A stretch of DNA of 64,000 nucleotides from Phoronis australis (Eukaryota > Phoronida > Phoronidae). Where the stretch lies: assembly GCA_002633005.1 (NCBI GenBank), contig NMRA01000230.1:189453-253452 (forward strand). Direction: 5' to 3'. The notes under the pieces are model-generated. The model had not been told where the DNA came from, searched no databases, and saw nothing but the letters and a program-made list of their open reading frames with translations. Below, in pieces: positions 36,901 to 48,700 of the stretch (within the stretch, counting starts at the first letter, position 1; each line of letters opens with the position of its first letter). A program made the position numbers and the translations under genes.

Positions 36901-38485
36901 CTTGGGCAATTTCTAACTTAGTTGTTGTTCGAACATTCCTTAAAACGTTAACAGGTACTTAACAGGTTCTACAAATATAATTTTTGTCACAATTATCCCA
37001 TTGCTTAGATTAATCTAATGAAATTTGTATTTCACGCCACTGCTCTCAGGGAAAAGCCGCTCAGCGTTATCCTGTAAATTTTATGTAACACGTGGGCCAA
37101 GGCCTTAAATGTTGAAATACATGAATTTGAAAATTATGATCCTTTTCAGAAACTGTGTGTTCTTCCTTCTTCGGACGCCATGTGGAAAGATATTCGTATG
37201 AAGCGAGAAGCGATGAGCCGTCAGTACGTTAAGTCTCAGCGTCACACCATTCAAGTGGACTACGCTCAATTCATGTGCGAATTAGCCGAGCTCATTGGTT
37301 GCCAGCCTCACCTCTGTGAGTACTTTTGAGCTTTGTTACATTTTTAGGTTTTGTTTACAATCCAGTCATATATATCAAGGGCTGTTTTGAGTGGGAGAAA
37401 TGAACCTTTATAGGTAACCAGTAAACGAGATATTCTATCATGTTTTGAACTACTAAAAGAAGTAAAATCTTCAGCCAAAATTGTACAAAACGATAATGGA
37501 TTTTTGTGCCTCTTTTATTTGTCACAGGACTTGGGAATCTTCCTCTTTTAAGAGGATTTCCTCTTTTTTGGTTTCAACTTCCTCTTGTTTGATTTCCAGT
37601 ATAATCTTCATTTTTCATCTTTTTTATCATGATTATTTTGACTTCATGCCAACAAGGTTTGTTGCTGTTAAATTTTACAGCACAAAAATATTTGTATCAC
37701 ATAGGCCTATTTATTTGTAGAATGGTACATCACCTGGAAAATTTTCCTCTTTTTTGTCATGGTGCATTCCAAGCCCTGATGTCAGTCACTGCATCTGTTT
37801 GACAGCTTTAATAAAATATGAAACTTGCTAATTTGGGAAGTTTAATCCACAGCACTGCTATTTTTTCAAATGCGTTGGGAACTCTTGTGGGCTAGTTGTC
37901 ATCTAGTAACTTCACAGATAATTTGGAAACATTATGTCAGAAAAGAACATTTGAGTGCATCAGAATTGAAAGCTTATGGTATGAGTATGACTAGGCGGCC
38001 ATAATAGAAAAATATTTGAAAATTAGCCTCAAATTACATCAAATATATATACAGATTAGTGCTAAAGATTCTCTAGGCACATATTTACCTGAGTTTACCC
38101 AAGTCACATGACTCGTCAGTGGCTTTATGTCTGTGGACTGTTTTATTCGGGTCTTGGAAAAGTATAAAACTGATTTTTCTTCTGATTGTACATCATATTA
38201 ACGCTGTTTACTGTAGCAACTTTGTGAATTGTTCCAGTCAAACTCTGGCTTACTGACCCTTCACTAGCCTGGACGATTTTGTTCGGTCCACTCACCCCGT
38301 ACCAGTTCCGACTGCACGGCCCAGGAGCATGGGCAGGGGCAAGGAAAGCTATCGAAGGCCAGATGGAGAGAACCGTTCTACCAACCAGACGAAAACCATT
38401 ACCTAAGAAGTCCTGGGCAGGTGTCATTAAAGCTCTGTTTGTAATTTGTGCTCTTTTTGTAGTATTGTTTTTGTTTTTTGGATAG
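27922..38485 (+). CDS. Flavin-containing monooxygenase (8 exons)
   Basis: Exons: 27922-27955, 29788-29904, 31096-31205, 32440-32570, 33327-33564, 34614-35165, 35923-36088, 38238-38485. Phases agree throughout and the product is 531 residues, as in vertebrate FMOs (about 532-558). Seen: FAD-binding [11 protein letters not shown] (8-18), the FMO signature [11 protein letters not shown] (167-177, FxGxxxHxxxY), NADPH-binding [10 protein letters not shown] (190-199), the ATGY motif (328-331) and a C-terminal hydrophobic anchor (about 512-531). Known for the family: NADPH- and oxygen-dependent oxidation of nucleophilic N and S in xenobiotics or metabolites, or Baeyer-Villiger reactions as in FMO5; an ER membrane protein. 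It looks closest to FMO5 from memory, but invertebrate FMOs expanded separately so no number is given. Odd points: intron 2 has a GC donor (GAAG|GCAAGA), and exon 7 plus the end of exon 6 appear a second time after an assembly join. Confidence 0.93.
31206..31625. repeat. Degenerate ACTAAAGTACAGT tandem repeat
   Basis: FMO intron 3 is filled from just after the donor with about thirty variants of (A)CTAAAGTACAGT and CTAAAGTTCAGT, with irregular spacing of 10-14 bases and a longer TTTAGTATTAAAGCTCTAA block repeated. Confidence 0.9.
32058..32117. repeat. 20-bp tandem repeat, three copies
   Basis: TTGGACCAxxTGATCAATAA repeats three times with an exact 20-bp period in FMO intron 3; a partial fourth copy follows. 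Confidence 0.9.
36224..37448 (+). pseudogene. Second copy of FMO exon 6 end and exon 7 (likely haplotype duplicate)
   Basis: From the n at 36223 the sequence jumps back to that at 35031 and repeats it to about 36222 with small indels and substitutions. It starts inside exon 6 without an acceptor (36224-36357) and includes a full exon 7 copy (37150-37315) with intact AG and GT and two amino-acid changes (Ile to Val, Glu to Asp). A start inside an exon at an n argues for two alleles joined end to end rather than a biological exon duplication. Confidence 0.8.
37525..37778. mobile_element. Inverted-repeat element, CAGGGCTTGGAAT family, copy B
   Basis: It starts CAGGACTTGGGAATCTTCCT and ends GTGCATTCCAAGCCCTG in FMO intron 7. 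The T-rich interior closely follows copy A. Non-coding. Confidence 0.75.
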
Positions 38486-38548
38486 ATAATGTGAAATTAG
38501 CTTCAGCGCATTGGTATGTGCGGGCGCTTTTTGTGAAGAAATTTAAGA

Positions 38549-38554
38549 AATAAA
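38549..38554 (+). promoter_or_regulatory. Polyadenylation signal of the FMO gene
   Basis: AATAAA 64 bases after the FMO stop codon; further AATAAA-like motifs follow at about 38584 and 39044. Confidence 0.6.
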
Positions 38555-39240
38555 ATACCGCTTTTCTGCCATATTGTGTGTTAAATAAATGAACACTACC
38601 TCTATGATATCTTTATGCTAAATGTGATTTTGTGGCAATAAGACATATTATAAGAATTAAAAATTAACCAAAATATCAAAGAAATCGATTACTGTTTCGC
38701 TTTAATTATTGGCTATAAAGTATTTCACAATGAATTTCTACGTTGTTGTAGGTAATTTTATGTTCTACTACTTTAAACCAAAGACTGATGTTGTCTCAAT
38801 GTATATTTAATATTGTTGATTTTATATAAAAAGCTCAATTTATAAGATTTTGTGGCTTTCTTGTGCTTGGCATAACAAATCTTCTGTCTGTTCAGTAGTA
38901 GTTTATTTTGATAACTTTTCTGTATTCAAATTCAGCAGATTCATCAATATTTACAGATCTAAGTGCTTAAATTATTTAGTTAAAGGGGCCTGTCACAACA
39001 TTCCAAGTCAGTGTGTACTTTATGCCTGGCGCACAGTAATGCAATAAAGGGTGCCAACTGGATGTACTGTCCAAGTGTTTAAGTCCAGATTCAATACAAA
39101 AGGGTGCTTCTCTCATTTCTACAAAACAGCACCTTTTGTGGTTCAATGTTTCTGTTTGGTTTAGCCCCTACCTTCGTTGAAACATTTTGTTATTGAATGA
39201 AACGCAGGTGATATAGTAAGCGTTAGCTTCGCTTATGTAC

Positions 39241-39427
39241 AGTTGTGTCATCCATGTAAGGCACCTCATGGCCATGCTAGATACAGTTGTAGTGTCATGC
39301 ATGCAAGACACCCCATGGCCATGCTGGATACAGTTGTAGTGTCATGCATGCAAGACACCCCATGGCCATGCTAGATACAGTTGTAGTGTCATGCATGCAA
39401 GACACCCCATGGCCATGCTGGATACTG
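39241..39427. repeat. 47-bp tandem repeat, about four copies
   Basis: CATGGCCATGCT starts at 39267, 39314, 39361 and 39408, an exact 47-bp period; a diverged partial copy precedes the first. Each unit contains the palindromes GCATGC and CCATGG. Confidence 0.92.
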
Positions 39428-40130
39428 TTCTTGAATTGTTCACGAAATGTTGATAATCACTGACAAATGTTATATTAATCCAATTTTATTTTCTTTTAAG
39501 ACACTTTAAAACATTTAGTAGTTTTGTTTTCTTAATATGCAATTTCCAGAGCTTCTAAGACATGGGGGTTGCTGAGGTTTCACTTTGTTACTAAGATATC
39601 TGATATAATTTTGTTACTATTTTTAAATTAAATTATTGTATTTTTGATCTCAATATGGTGCCATTAATATGAGCTTGTCTAAAGCTATGTTGCCATGGGC
39701 AACATCATGGACTGACACTGTTGGTTGTCCATGATTCTCGAGTGTAATGTAATAGAATGATGTCTTTATCTTAAAGGTCAATTCCGGCTGCTGTTTAGCT
39801 GTGGGTGTTGATTGTTAACCAAAACCCTTTGGAGGTTTAAAACATTACCATGCCTATCCAGTCTTGAATAAGTCACAGGCTATGCCCAAATGCATCGTTT
39901 TCGATTTTGTAATTTTCTGGAGTCACTGATCCTAAGGGACTCAAGTTCTTTCACAGTCAGGAGTATTGCACAAACATGATTGGCTCTATTCATTTTTCAT
40001 TCTTGTCAGTTAGGTACTGAGGAAACGCAACTTTAAATGGACAATCTCTCCTTCTTCACTTCATAAAACATAAGATAAGCAGGTTAGTACATGTTTATCT
40101 ACACATTATGTATCTCAAACTTGTCTATGT

Positions 40131-40615
40131 ATTTATAAAATGATTTCCATCCTCAAACAGAGCTTTCTATTAATGACAGATTGGACAACCCTTCCAAGAT
40201 TTGGTTTGATTGATACGTTGGGTGTTTCCTCGTTTCCTTTTGATGACAGAAATCGAGGCAGAAATAACCATGGGGGGGATTCTAAATCGTGTCTTTCGTG
40301 ATTTCCACCATTTAAAGCAATGCTCTAATAAGTTTTCTGAAAATTGTCATTCATGAGCTAAATATATTTATGGTATTTACAACGCTAATTTTCTTGGGGT
40401 CGCATTACTCGCTTTTAAAACAACAATAAACTCACCTTCCACAATAGAAACCAACCCTTTTATCATTATGAAATTATTCTCAGACTGTTTATTAGTCAAA
40501 TTTGAAATTATTGCAGACCTTCGAAGGAACTGACGTCATTGCTGTAGTTGAGGTCATGCTCTACAAAATGACGTGTCACGTTTGTCATTTTATGTGCCGG
40601 GCGTGGTCTTCAAAT
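40131..40615. repeat. First copy of a 480-bp duplicate at an assembly join
   Basis: Non-coding sequence beginning TTATAAAATGATTTCCATCC and ending GGGCGTGGTCTTCAA. It is repeated almost exactly after the n at 40616. Confidence 0.85.
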
Positions 40616-40616
40616 N

Positions 40617-41095
40617 TTATAAAATGATTTCCATCCTCAAACAGAGCTTTCTATTAATGACAGATTGGACAACCCTTCCAAGATTTGGTTTGATTGATAC
40701 GTTGGGTGTTTCCTCGTTTCCTTTTGATGACAGAAATCGAGGCAGAAATAACCATGGGGGGAATTCTAAATCGTGTCTTTCGTGATTTCCACCATTTAAA
40801 GCAATGCTGTAATATGTTTTCTGAAAATTGCCATTGAGCTAAATATATTTATGGTATTTACAACGCTAATTTTCTTGGGGTCGCATTACTCGCTTTTAAA
40901 ACAACAATAAACTCACCTTCCACAATAGAAACCAACCCTTTCATCATTATGAAATTATTCTCAGACTGTTTATTAGTCAAATTGGAAATTATTGCAGACC
41001 TTCGAGGGAACTGACGTCATTGCTGTAGTTGAGGTCATGCTCTACAAAATGACGTGTCACGTTTGTCATTTTATGTGCCGGGCGTGGTCTTCAAT
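40617..41095. repeat. Second copy of the 480-bp duplicate
   Basis: Repeats 40131-40615 with a few substitutions and a short indel (near 40835), then continues into new sequence. Most simply the second haplotype of the same locus. Confidence 0.85.
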
Positions 41096-43390
41096 TAATG
41101 TAAGGAACTATCTGATCCTTGCAAACCGAGAAATTACTTCTCATGAGAGTAGGGAACACATTGAAAGCAAATTACCACTGTATAAGTGGTTCATAGTACA
41201 GTCGGGTTTCACAGTACAGTCGCTGTAATGGGGGAACGTGATAGGTTGGAAACGGTAGTAGTAGCCACAACCATATTGAAAACTACCCAAACATGGCCAA
41301 CATGACAACGTTAGATTCTAAGCTTTATCCACTATTATCCAAAACGTTATTACGGTTTGTTTTTTAATGATCTACTTTTGCAAGAGTATTACAGAACTTT
41401 TACGAATTATCAAAGTACGTTGCATAAAACGATGAAAAATCACTTCATTCGTTAAACTTTGTTTTTCAAAACAACATCTTTTTTATTAGACTCAGCCTGT
41501 TCCGCAAGTGTTATTCGTTAGCCGTGCGACATTTACACGGCGCGAACCGGCGATTAGCTCAAATTTCGTAAACACTGAGCTCGTGAAATAAGCTATAACT
41601 CTATAAGTGTCACTCGGGCCTCCCCTGGTCTGCCAGAAATTTAACAATATGTCGCAACTGCGTTTTGCTGTCAGAGCGCATCAAATTAAAAAAAAAAAAC
41701 ACTTTCGTTTCGTTTATTCCTAAATTTGACTTGCTATCGCAGATTTTCATTAGAAGTTCTCGTAAGGAATGAATTTTAGTCATGTACAATATTTTCGACA
41801 CATAATTATACTCGTTGATCTTGACAGATTCCCAGTCTGTCCTCCAATCTCAACAGATAACTTGAACTTCGAAACGTGTTCACTCCTTTCAAATACTGAT
41901 TCTTGATCATAGGTGCCGTCTGTTCAACAGTTTGCACGTACACTACCGCCAAGTCAGCGTTTGCCAATGTCACTGCACAACGTACGCTGTTTTGATAACG
42001 TCCAGAAAAGAAATTTATATTTTCCACCCCTTGGTTGTACCAAATTTCCGACAACAAAGCCGTAAGCAAATGGCACTGCTTGACATTTGAACTGAATCCA
42101 GCAGTCTTAATTGTTACTCGTCTGTCGTGTCGTGTTGAAGCTTGTAGCAGTGTTATGTATCTGGCTTCGTCTTTAGATATCAATTTTAACCGCAGTTACC
42201 TGTAGACACTCAGCCTCTGGGAATCGGCCGGGTGTTGTGCGTCTTCCCAATTCCTCCGGCTTTGTGACATTTGGCGTATATCTTTTAGTTTTCCGAAGAC
42301 TAAGAAACTGATTTGAACAGTTTCTATATAGATTTATAAATCTTTGCCATGATGAAATCTCAAGATCTCGGGACCATGAGGATTGGGACAATTTTCTTGT
42401 CGGGAAGATAAGCACATTTACAGGTGCATGTCTTTTCGAGCTTTAATGTCGGTTTCAAAATGGCTTTAAACGTTCGACAATTAAGCAAGTATCCAAACGC
42501 CGTTGTCCAAACAACTTTATAGTACAAGTCAATCTGATTATAATTATTTGTATTCTTAAGTCGTATTTATCAGGACACCGTTCAGATATCACTTCAGTAC
42601 CCTCACGAGGTAACCCGTTAAACACCAATATTTTTCCTGGTGAATGTGAATTCATAAATTTTCCATGTTTACAATATTCCTTTGCAATGATACCTCATGG
42701 GCGCACCCAGGCTGGCTCGTTCAAGCTTACATACCTCCTAAAATTTTATACATCATGTTTGGAGTTTTTAAATTTAAAGGTTGGGATTCAACCTGCAGTA
42801 CGAGCTTGTTCACCTCAATTACGCGTGCCATCGAGTTCTATAGCTCAAAATACTGAATTTATCAATGGCGTTTTTTCAGTGGTCGGTTCTGTGCACATTA
42901 AAGTTCAACTGAAGCGGAGAAATTGAAATGTTTTCAACACCGACGGCGCTTGGCTGGGACAGTGAAAATATCATTTTTATGTAGCCGATGGCGGGAAAAA
43001 ACACTGCCACATCACCGGCCGCTGGGACCAGCATTCAGTTATGAGCAAATTATTTTGAGAAAATGCTGTCGCGTAACTCAATGATTACAAATCAATATTT
43101 AACGAAATAAAATTGACACGGGTTTTGTATAAATCTTTCTCACGTTTCTACTTTCGGCCTCCTGCCGGCGCCAGATTAGTGCAGGCATAACGGCGTTTCC
43201 CCGTTCAGGGACTTTACTAGACGTAGGGACCGGGTTGTGAGCGCTTTGGTAACATATCTAGCTCATTCTCAAGCACAGTCTCGTTTTGTCTGGTATGACA
43301 ACAGGCAGGCCAATTATCTACCAGCCTTATTACAGACCACGTAAAAAGGTCATTTTTACGAACAGTCGAACCCAGAGCGAATTGGTACCC
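41096..43390. other. Intergenic region with an unassigned minus-strand open frame
   Basis: The longest frame, minus strand 42183-41806, encodes 125 residues (begins MISKDEARYITLLQ, contains GRYQNSVRCAVTLANADLAV). The middle vaguely recalls the N-terminal domain of gag-like retroelement proteins, but I cannot support a family or splice sites. Nothing else is recognised. Confidence 0.3.
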
Positions 43391-43392
43391 CN

Positions 43393-43502
43393 GGAATTAA
43401 TCAGTCGTGTAAGATATTGGCTACAGGGGTCATCTTCCCAACTTGTTGCTGAGCTATAGAATCGAACAAGTTGGGATAAACGGGAAAACGCCGTAATGTT
43501 TC
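43393..43502 (+). repeat. Dispersed repeat with conserved hairpins, copy 1
   Basis: Contains GGCTACAGGGGT, then an 11-bp perfect stem CCCAACTTGTT / AACAAGTTGGG around a 17-base loop, then ACGG...CCGT and GTAATGTTT. The same series recurs at 58403-58501. It starts right after the n at 43392. Confidence 0.75.
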
Positions 43503-44045
43503 GGCGACTTCACTAACAGAAAGTTGAATGAGCTATTAATTTTGGGCCCGACGAATGATAGTTACAGTCAATTTGGATACCGTGACCCGCACTGTAGCAA
43601 AAACTGTTATTAAAGTACTGAAAATGCTCTTTATGTCCGATACTAAAAATATTTTGCTTTTTGGTCGGAAAATCAGATACCAACATGCGGTGGACCCCGC
43701 CGGAGACACGAGTAAGCAACCTGCCTAAGCTTTACATGTCGTTCCCTAGGTGGCGTTGCAAATAACAGTGCTATTACCTTTTCACACGTGTGTAACTTCT
43801 GCTTGATTACAAGAACGTTGGGTTTGTTTGATTTCTGTCCCTTTATCTGATTAATTATTCCATAGTTGTTCGGCAGTTTTGTACATCCTTTTTAATGTCT
43901 GTTTTGCAATGTCTGAAACAAGCCACTGTGGAAAAGTATGACATTTTTACCTAAAATTTTCCGCTTGATCAGTGTCACTGAACAGTGTGGTTGACGTGGT
44001 TGACCAGCGCCAACGGCAACGTCATGACGTATTGCAGCGCTCGAG

Positions 44046-44125
44046 TTGGCGACCTGCAGGTCGCCAATACGACCTCAGAATGTGTTTGGCGACTTCGAAA
44101 AAATGTTAAGTCGCCACCAAGTTGC
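44046..44125. repeat. Palindrome cluster around GGCGAC
   Basis: A perfect 22-bp palindrome lies at 44046-44067, centred on CTGCAG and ending in TTGGCGACC / GGTCGCCAA. Another pair, TGGCGACTT and AAGTCGCCA, with a 12-base loop follows at about 44087-44116. Confidence 0.85.
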
Positions 44126-45720
44126 CACTGCGAGTATCAAAGTCCAACAATAATTCCCCCTAAATCCGTTTCAAACTTTCAAAGTTCGTGTACTGTTGAC
44201 TTATAAACTTTAAATAATAATTAACAGTAACACTGTCAAGTTTTCATAGATTCATGACCGTTGATTCACCACTGCTCCATTTATTTCATAAAATCGGTGT
44301 ATTTGCCATCACAGCAGTCAACACACATCAACCACATGCGTAAATAACAACAAGCGGAATTGTTCGGTGAAAATCTGGCAAGATCGGCGAAATACGCGCC
44401 ACCAGGGTACTGTGACCGTCGGAAATAGATGTGCCAGAAGTCTGGCAATTAAGTTTCGTAATCTTACCAATAGGTGACCCTCGTGTAGATCATTGTGGAA
44501 TTACTGTTGCTTGACCTACGATTGGGTCATTCATTGTCTGACCCCACTTGAAGTCAAACAGCTGGTAGCGAGATTGCGTACCTCGCCCGACGTGCCACAC
44601 ATCTAGATTACTCTGAAATGACGTGTGCATTACTCCCTTTTTTACTTATAAGGTGTATTACATATTGAAATAAGATGCCATGGTCACGGGCCTCAGAATC
44701 TCCCAATGACTCACATACCCATAAAAAACATGAAGGTACACAAAAAATGCTGTTGAGTCTGATGTCCAAACTTCAGTTTTCTCAAATGCAAATGAATTAT
44801 GCGTGCACCGGTGTAGATGTACACAAAAGCCTGGCAACAAAATTTCAAGAACAACTTCAAAATTCTGTTCAAGGCCACTTTTTTCTGTTGCGGTAGATGC
44901 AAGTTTTGCTTCAACTTTGTTTCATATGTGCACCATATGTTTTTTTCGTGGGAAAATTGATTTCTGGCATATATTGCCAGAAACTCAGACAGTGTGATTG
45001 AAATCAACCTATTACAAGTGCGGACGTTTCTGCTGGAAAGCTAAGGGGAGATTTCATTTTTGTGTTTAGGCACAAGTGTATATGTAACACTGTTCGATTA
45101 AAATATTTACTTGTGCGAGGAAAGAGTTTTTTTGACTTTCTTAATTGCTTTATCAGCGTCTGCCAAAAAACCCCTTGTACATTTATACAGAGGTCTGCCA
45201 TGACGTAACAAATTAACTTCAATGATTTTGTGAGTTAGCTGTTTCCTTTGAGATTTTTGTCACCAAATCACAACTCAAAAGCAAATTGGTGTCCAACCAT
45301 AATGTTTTGATATTATTACCCTGTAGTGGTGTTCGTGATGGATAGGAAGGACTGCCTCGCGATGAGAAAACCCCCCATGCTCTCAATGTTATTGAAAATA
45401 CTCACCAATATCTCGCATTGACTCACAAAGTCCAGCGAGGTCCTAGATTTTTAGAGATTCTAGAGCCTGTGGTCTATGTAATCAAGACATGGCCATAGAC
45501 AGTCTGTAGTGCCCACCTGTTGTGCTAACCCCCTCTCATTTGACTTCAACCCTCATGTCTTTGAAAAAAACAAGATATACCCGGTATGTGATTTTTGTAT
45601 TTTCAAGCTTTTAGTTGACAGTGTGGGGAAACATTGGCATGCTGATTTTGTTTGTCAAATTTTTGCTTTAATATATATTTTACATTTCATTTAAAGATCA
45701 GAAGTCAGGTCATACAGACC
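44126..45720. other. Region upstream of POFUT1
   Basis: No gene recognised. Around 45410-45465 a short piece (AATATCTCGCATTGACTC ... AGCGAGGTCCTAG) matches the dispersed repeat at 25-170 and 1981-2125. An AG acceptor-like site could lie upstream of the POFUT1 start codon, but transcription start is not visible. Confidence 0.4.
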
Positions 45721-48700
45721 ATGGCAAGACTACATGCGTTACTGATCCCGCTATGGGCTGTGATAGGACTTGAGGCAATAGCCATTGATCCAAAGGGTTA
45801 CCTTGTATATTGCCCGTGTATGGGTAAGTCAAAAGTCTACGTAACAAAATTGTCTGTAGTTCTAGCCTGTTAACCCCAAATCTTCCTGAAAATCCATTGC
45901 ACTGTGGAGGACCCTAACCTGTGAAGTGATGTCATGATCAGCAGTCAACAAGCCGAAGTCTTTTGGACACCATTTAAAGTTATTAACAGCTTATTATTCA
46001 AATTTTTGCCTCTGTCATTTTAATAAGAATAAGTCATTTTAAATAATAAGCTGTTTATTGTGATTTCAGCTCACAGATTTTTCAGAATAGAAGATCCAGC
46101 TGTACTAAATTTTTGATGAAAACATTACATAATGTTATTTTCTAGAAATTTTAGCTTTTGAGGTTTTTGTATATTAGGCCCGACCACTGACGCTATGATC
46201 AGATAAGATCTGGCTCACTAATATGTAGTCAACTCAACCGTAGATCAGCTTTGGACTTTTGATGTGTCATACCACTTTCCTAGGGCTCTTGGGGATACAT
46301 AGTTATCCTGACTTCTTTAGGAGTCTGCAAAATATGGAACTGAAGACTTTTATTAATGAGCCTGCTGGGTAGCTGTCTATGACTACTTCAAAACACACGG
46401 GAAATATTTAAACTCAAACATGATTTAATAAAGACATGACCAGACAGGTTATATAAGGTTGTCCAATAATGACTCAGTTACCCTCATTCATCTTTCTGTT
46501 GATGAGTCGTGTGATTTTGGACAGTGTTCAAGAGGATTTAGACTTAAAGCTAGCACAGTTTGTACCTCGATTCTGGGTTGAAAATTCAAAATGTCATTTT
46601 ATACAGATTTGACAAACACAGCTACGTGCATCGGGTTGGTTTTCAAATTAATGACTTATGAATCAACTCTCAAGACAATGAAACCTAAGGCTAAACAAAC
46701 ACAATCTGTTGGATATCATTTACTCACCTCACTCTCCCTCTTCATGTGTTACAGTGTATGTTGCTCAATAGTTAAACGGATACCAAACTAGGCTTGGCCT
46801 ATCAATGGATACTAAAATCAACTTTCTCGGAAACAAAATAATGCTCTGTAACCCTTGACAACCGTTAAACGTTTGGAGGCAAATTTGAAAACTCCTTTCA
46901 AAGTCCACTAAATGGGCAACCGTGACGTATGCTTATAGCGAATTACAGGGGAACTGTGGGAAAATACCACCCACCACAGACCATAGTGTCCAAATACGAC
47001 CCACCACAGACCATACTGTCCAAATACCAGCCACCACAGACCATAGTGTCCAAATACGACCCACCACAGACCATAGTGTCCAAATACCACCCACCACAGA
47101 CCATAGTGTCCAAATACGACCCACCACAGACCATAGTGTCCAAATACGACCCACCACAGACCATACTGTCCAAATACGACCCACCACAGACCATAGTGTC
47201 CAAATACCAGCCACCACAGACCATAGTGTCCAAATACCAGCCACCACAGACCATACTGTCCAAATACGACCCACCACAGACCATAGTGTCCAAATACGAC
47301 CCACCACAGTCCATACTGTCCAAATACGACCCACCACAGACCATACTGTCCAAATACCACCCACCACAGACCATGCTGTCCAATCTGTGACATTGGGAGT
47401 ATGAGGTTTTTAGTTGATTCCTGTCTTTAACATGGAAGAGTGACGCCAATGATACACTAGCAGGTGACACAACGTGGATTGGTGGAAATCATCAAAACAG
47501 GGTTAGGATCCAGGGCTTGGAATTTTCCGCGGAAACGCGGATTTCCGCTTTTTTCAAATGTTCTGTCCGTGCATTTTATTATATTTCCGCGTAAAAAAAA
47601 TCGGTTTTGATATAAAATTTCCGCAGCAAATTCCTTTCTTACCGCGGCGTTGCTGACGACGTTCACCTCGAAAAGCGGAAGTTGGTCTGTATGTTTCGGA
47701 GGAACGTAAATTGTCAACATTGCCGGGGCATCTGGGATATCGTGGTGGGATTTTCAATGGCGTTTCGTGTGATTGTAAACCGCGGTGAAAAATACTATGG
47801 CTCTGCAGCCAAAAATGTGTGGGGGTGGGAGTGGAGGAGTGGATGGACGAGATAAAAAGACGCAGACGCATGCTACTGATGGTGCTAACGTTTTTTTTTT
47901 TTAGTGCTACCGATTTTTGTCGGCAAAAGGTTCACATTGACTATTTCAAGGCTGGGTAGCGTGCATGTTTTGGGCCGTAAAAATCTCCGCGTTTTTTGTC
48001 ATTGGTCATTCCAAGCCCTGAGTATCCTTTTATTATTCTAATTTCAGGTCGTTTTGGTAACCAAGCTGACCACTTCCTGGGCTCGCTACAATTTGCTCGC
48101 GTACTGGACCGTACCTTAATCTTGCCGCCATGGGTTGAATATCCAAGCCATAAGATTGGGGGATCTGTAAGCGATTTTTGAAATTTATACTGGATCTTAG
48201 ACTTTTAAGTTTCAGTCACTAAAATGGTCATTATTCAAAGGTTTGTGTTTTATATTTTCCCAAAAAAGATTTTTTAAATTTATTTTTTGTATTACCTTTT
48301 TCTGCCACATTGTGTCTGCCTGATTTTTAAATTTTTTAAAATCTATTGTAAACAAGAGATAAATATTTATATATCAACACAAGATCTGAAGAATTTTTAC
48401 CTTAATATATACAATGTGATGGTTCTGGTGAAATGACATGTGGATTGGAACTTCCTGTGTGTGCAGCAATGCTCGGAGCTTTTAAAAACACCTATTTCCT
48501 CATTCCACGTATTTCTTTGCTCTTACAGGATCAAATTCCATTCGACCGCTACTTTCAAGTGCAAGCTCTGTCGAAGTTACACCGTGTTATTACCATGGAG
48601 AAGTTTATGAACGAACTTGCCCCCAAAGTGTGGCCGCCTGGCAAACGAATCGGTACGCCTTGTTCTAACTTATGACTGGTTGTAGTTAAAAATAGAAATT

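Noticed and set aside
41806-42183. Minus-strand 125-codon frame as a gene
   Set aside because: A faint gag-like look but no firm motif, start context or neighbouring exon; left as unassigned.
46961-47380. CRISPR-like regular array
   Set aside because: There are no spacers: the whole 30-bp unit repeats head to tail, and the genome is eukaryotic.
46908-47470. Five overlapping frames of 144-175 codons with repeats such as GLWWVVFG or TTDHSVQI
   Set aside because: They are translations of the 30-bp minisatellite on both strands inside POFUT1 intron 1; openness follows from the period.
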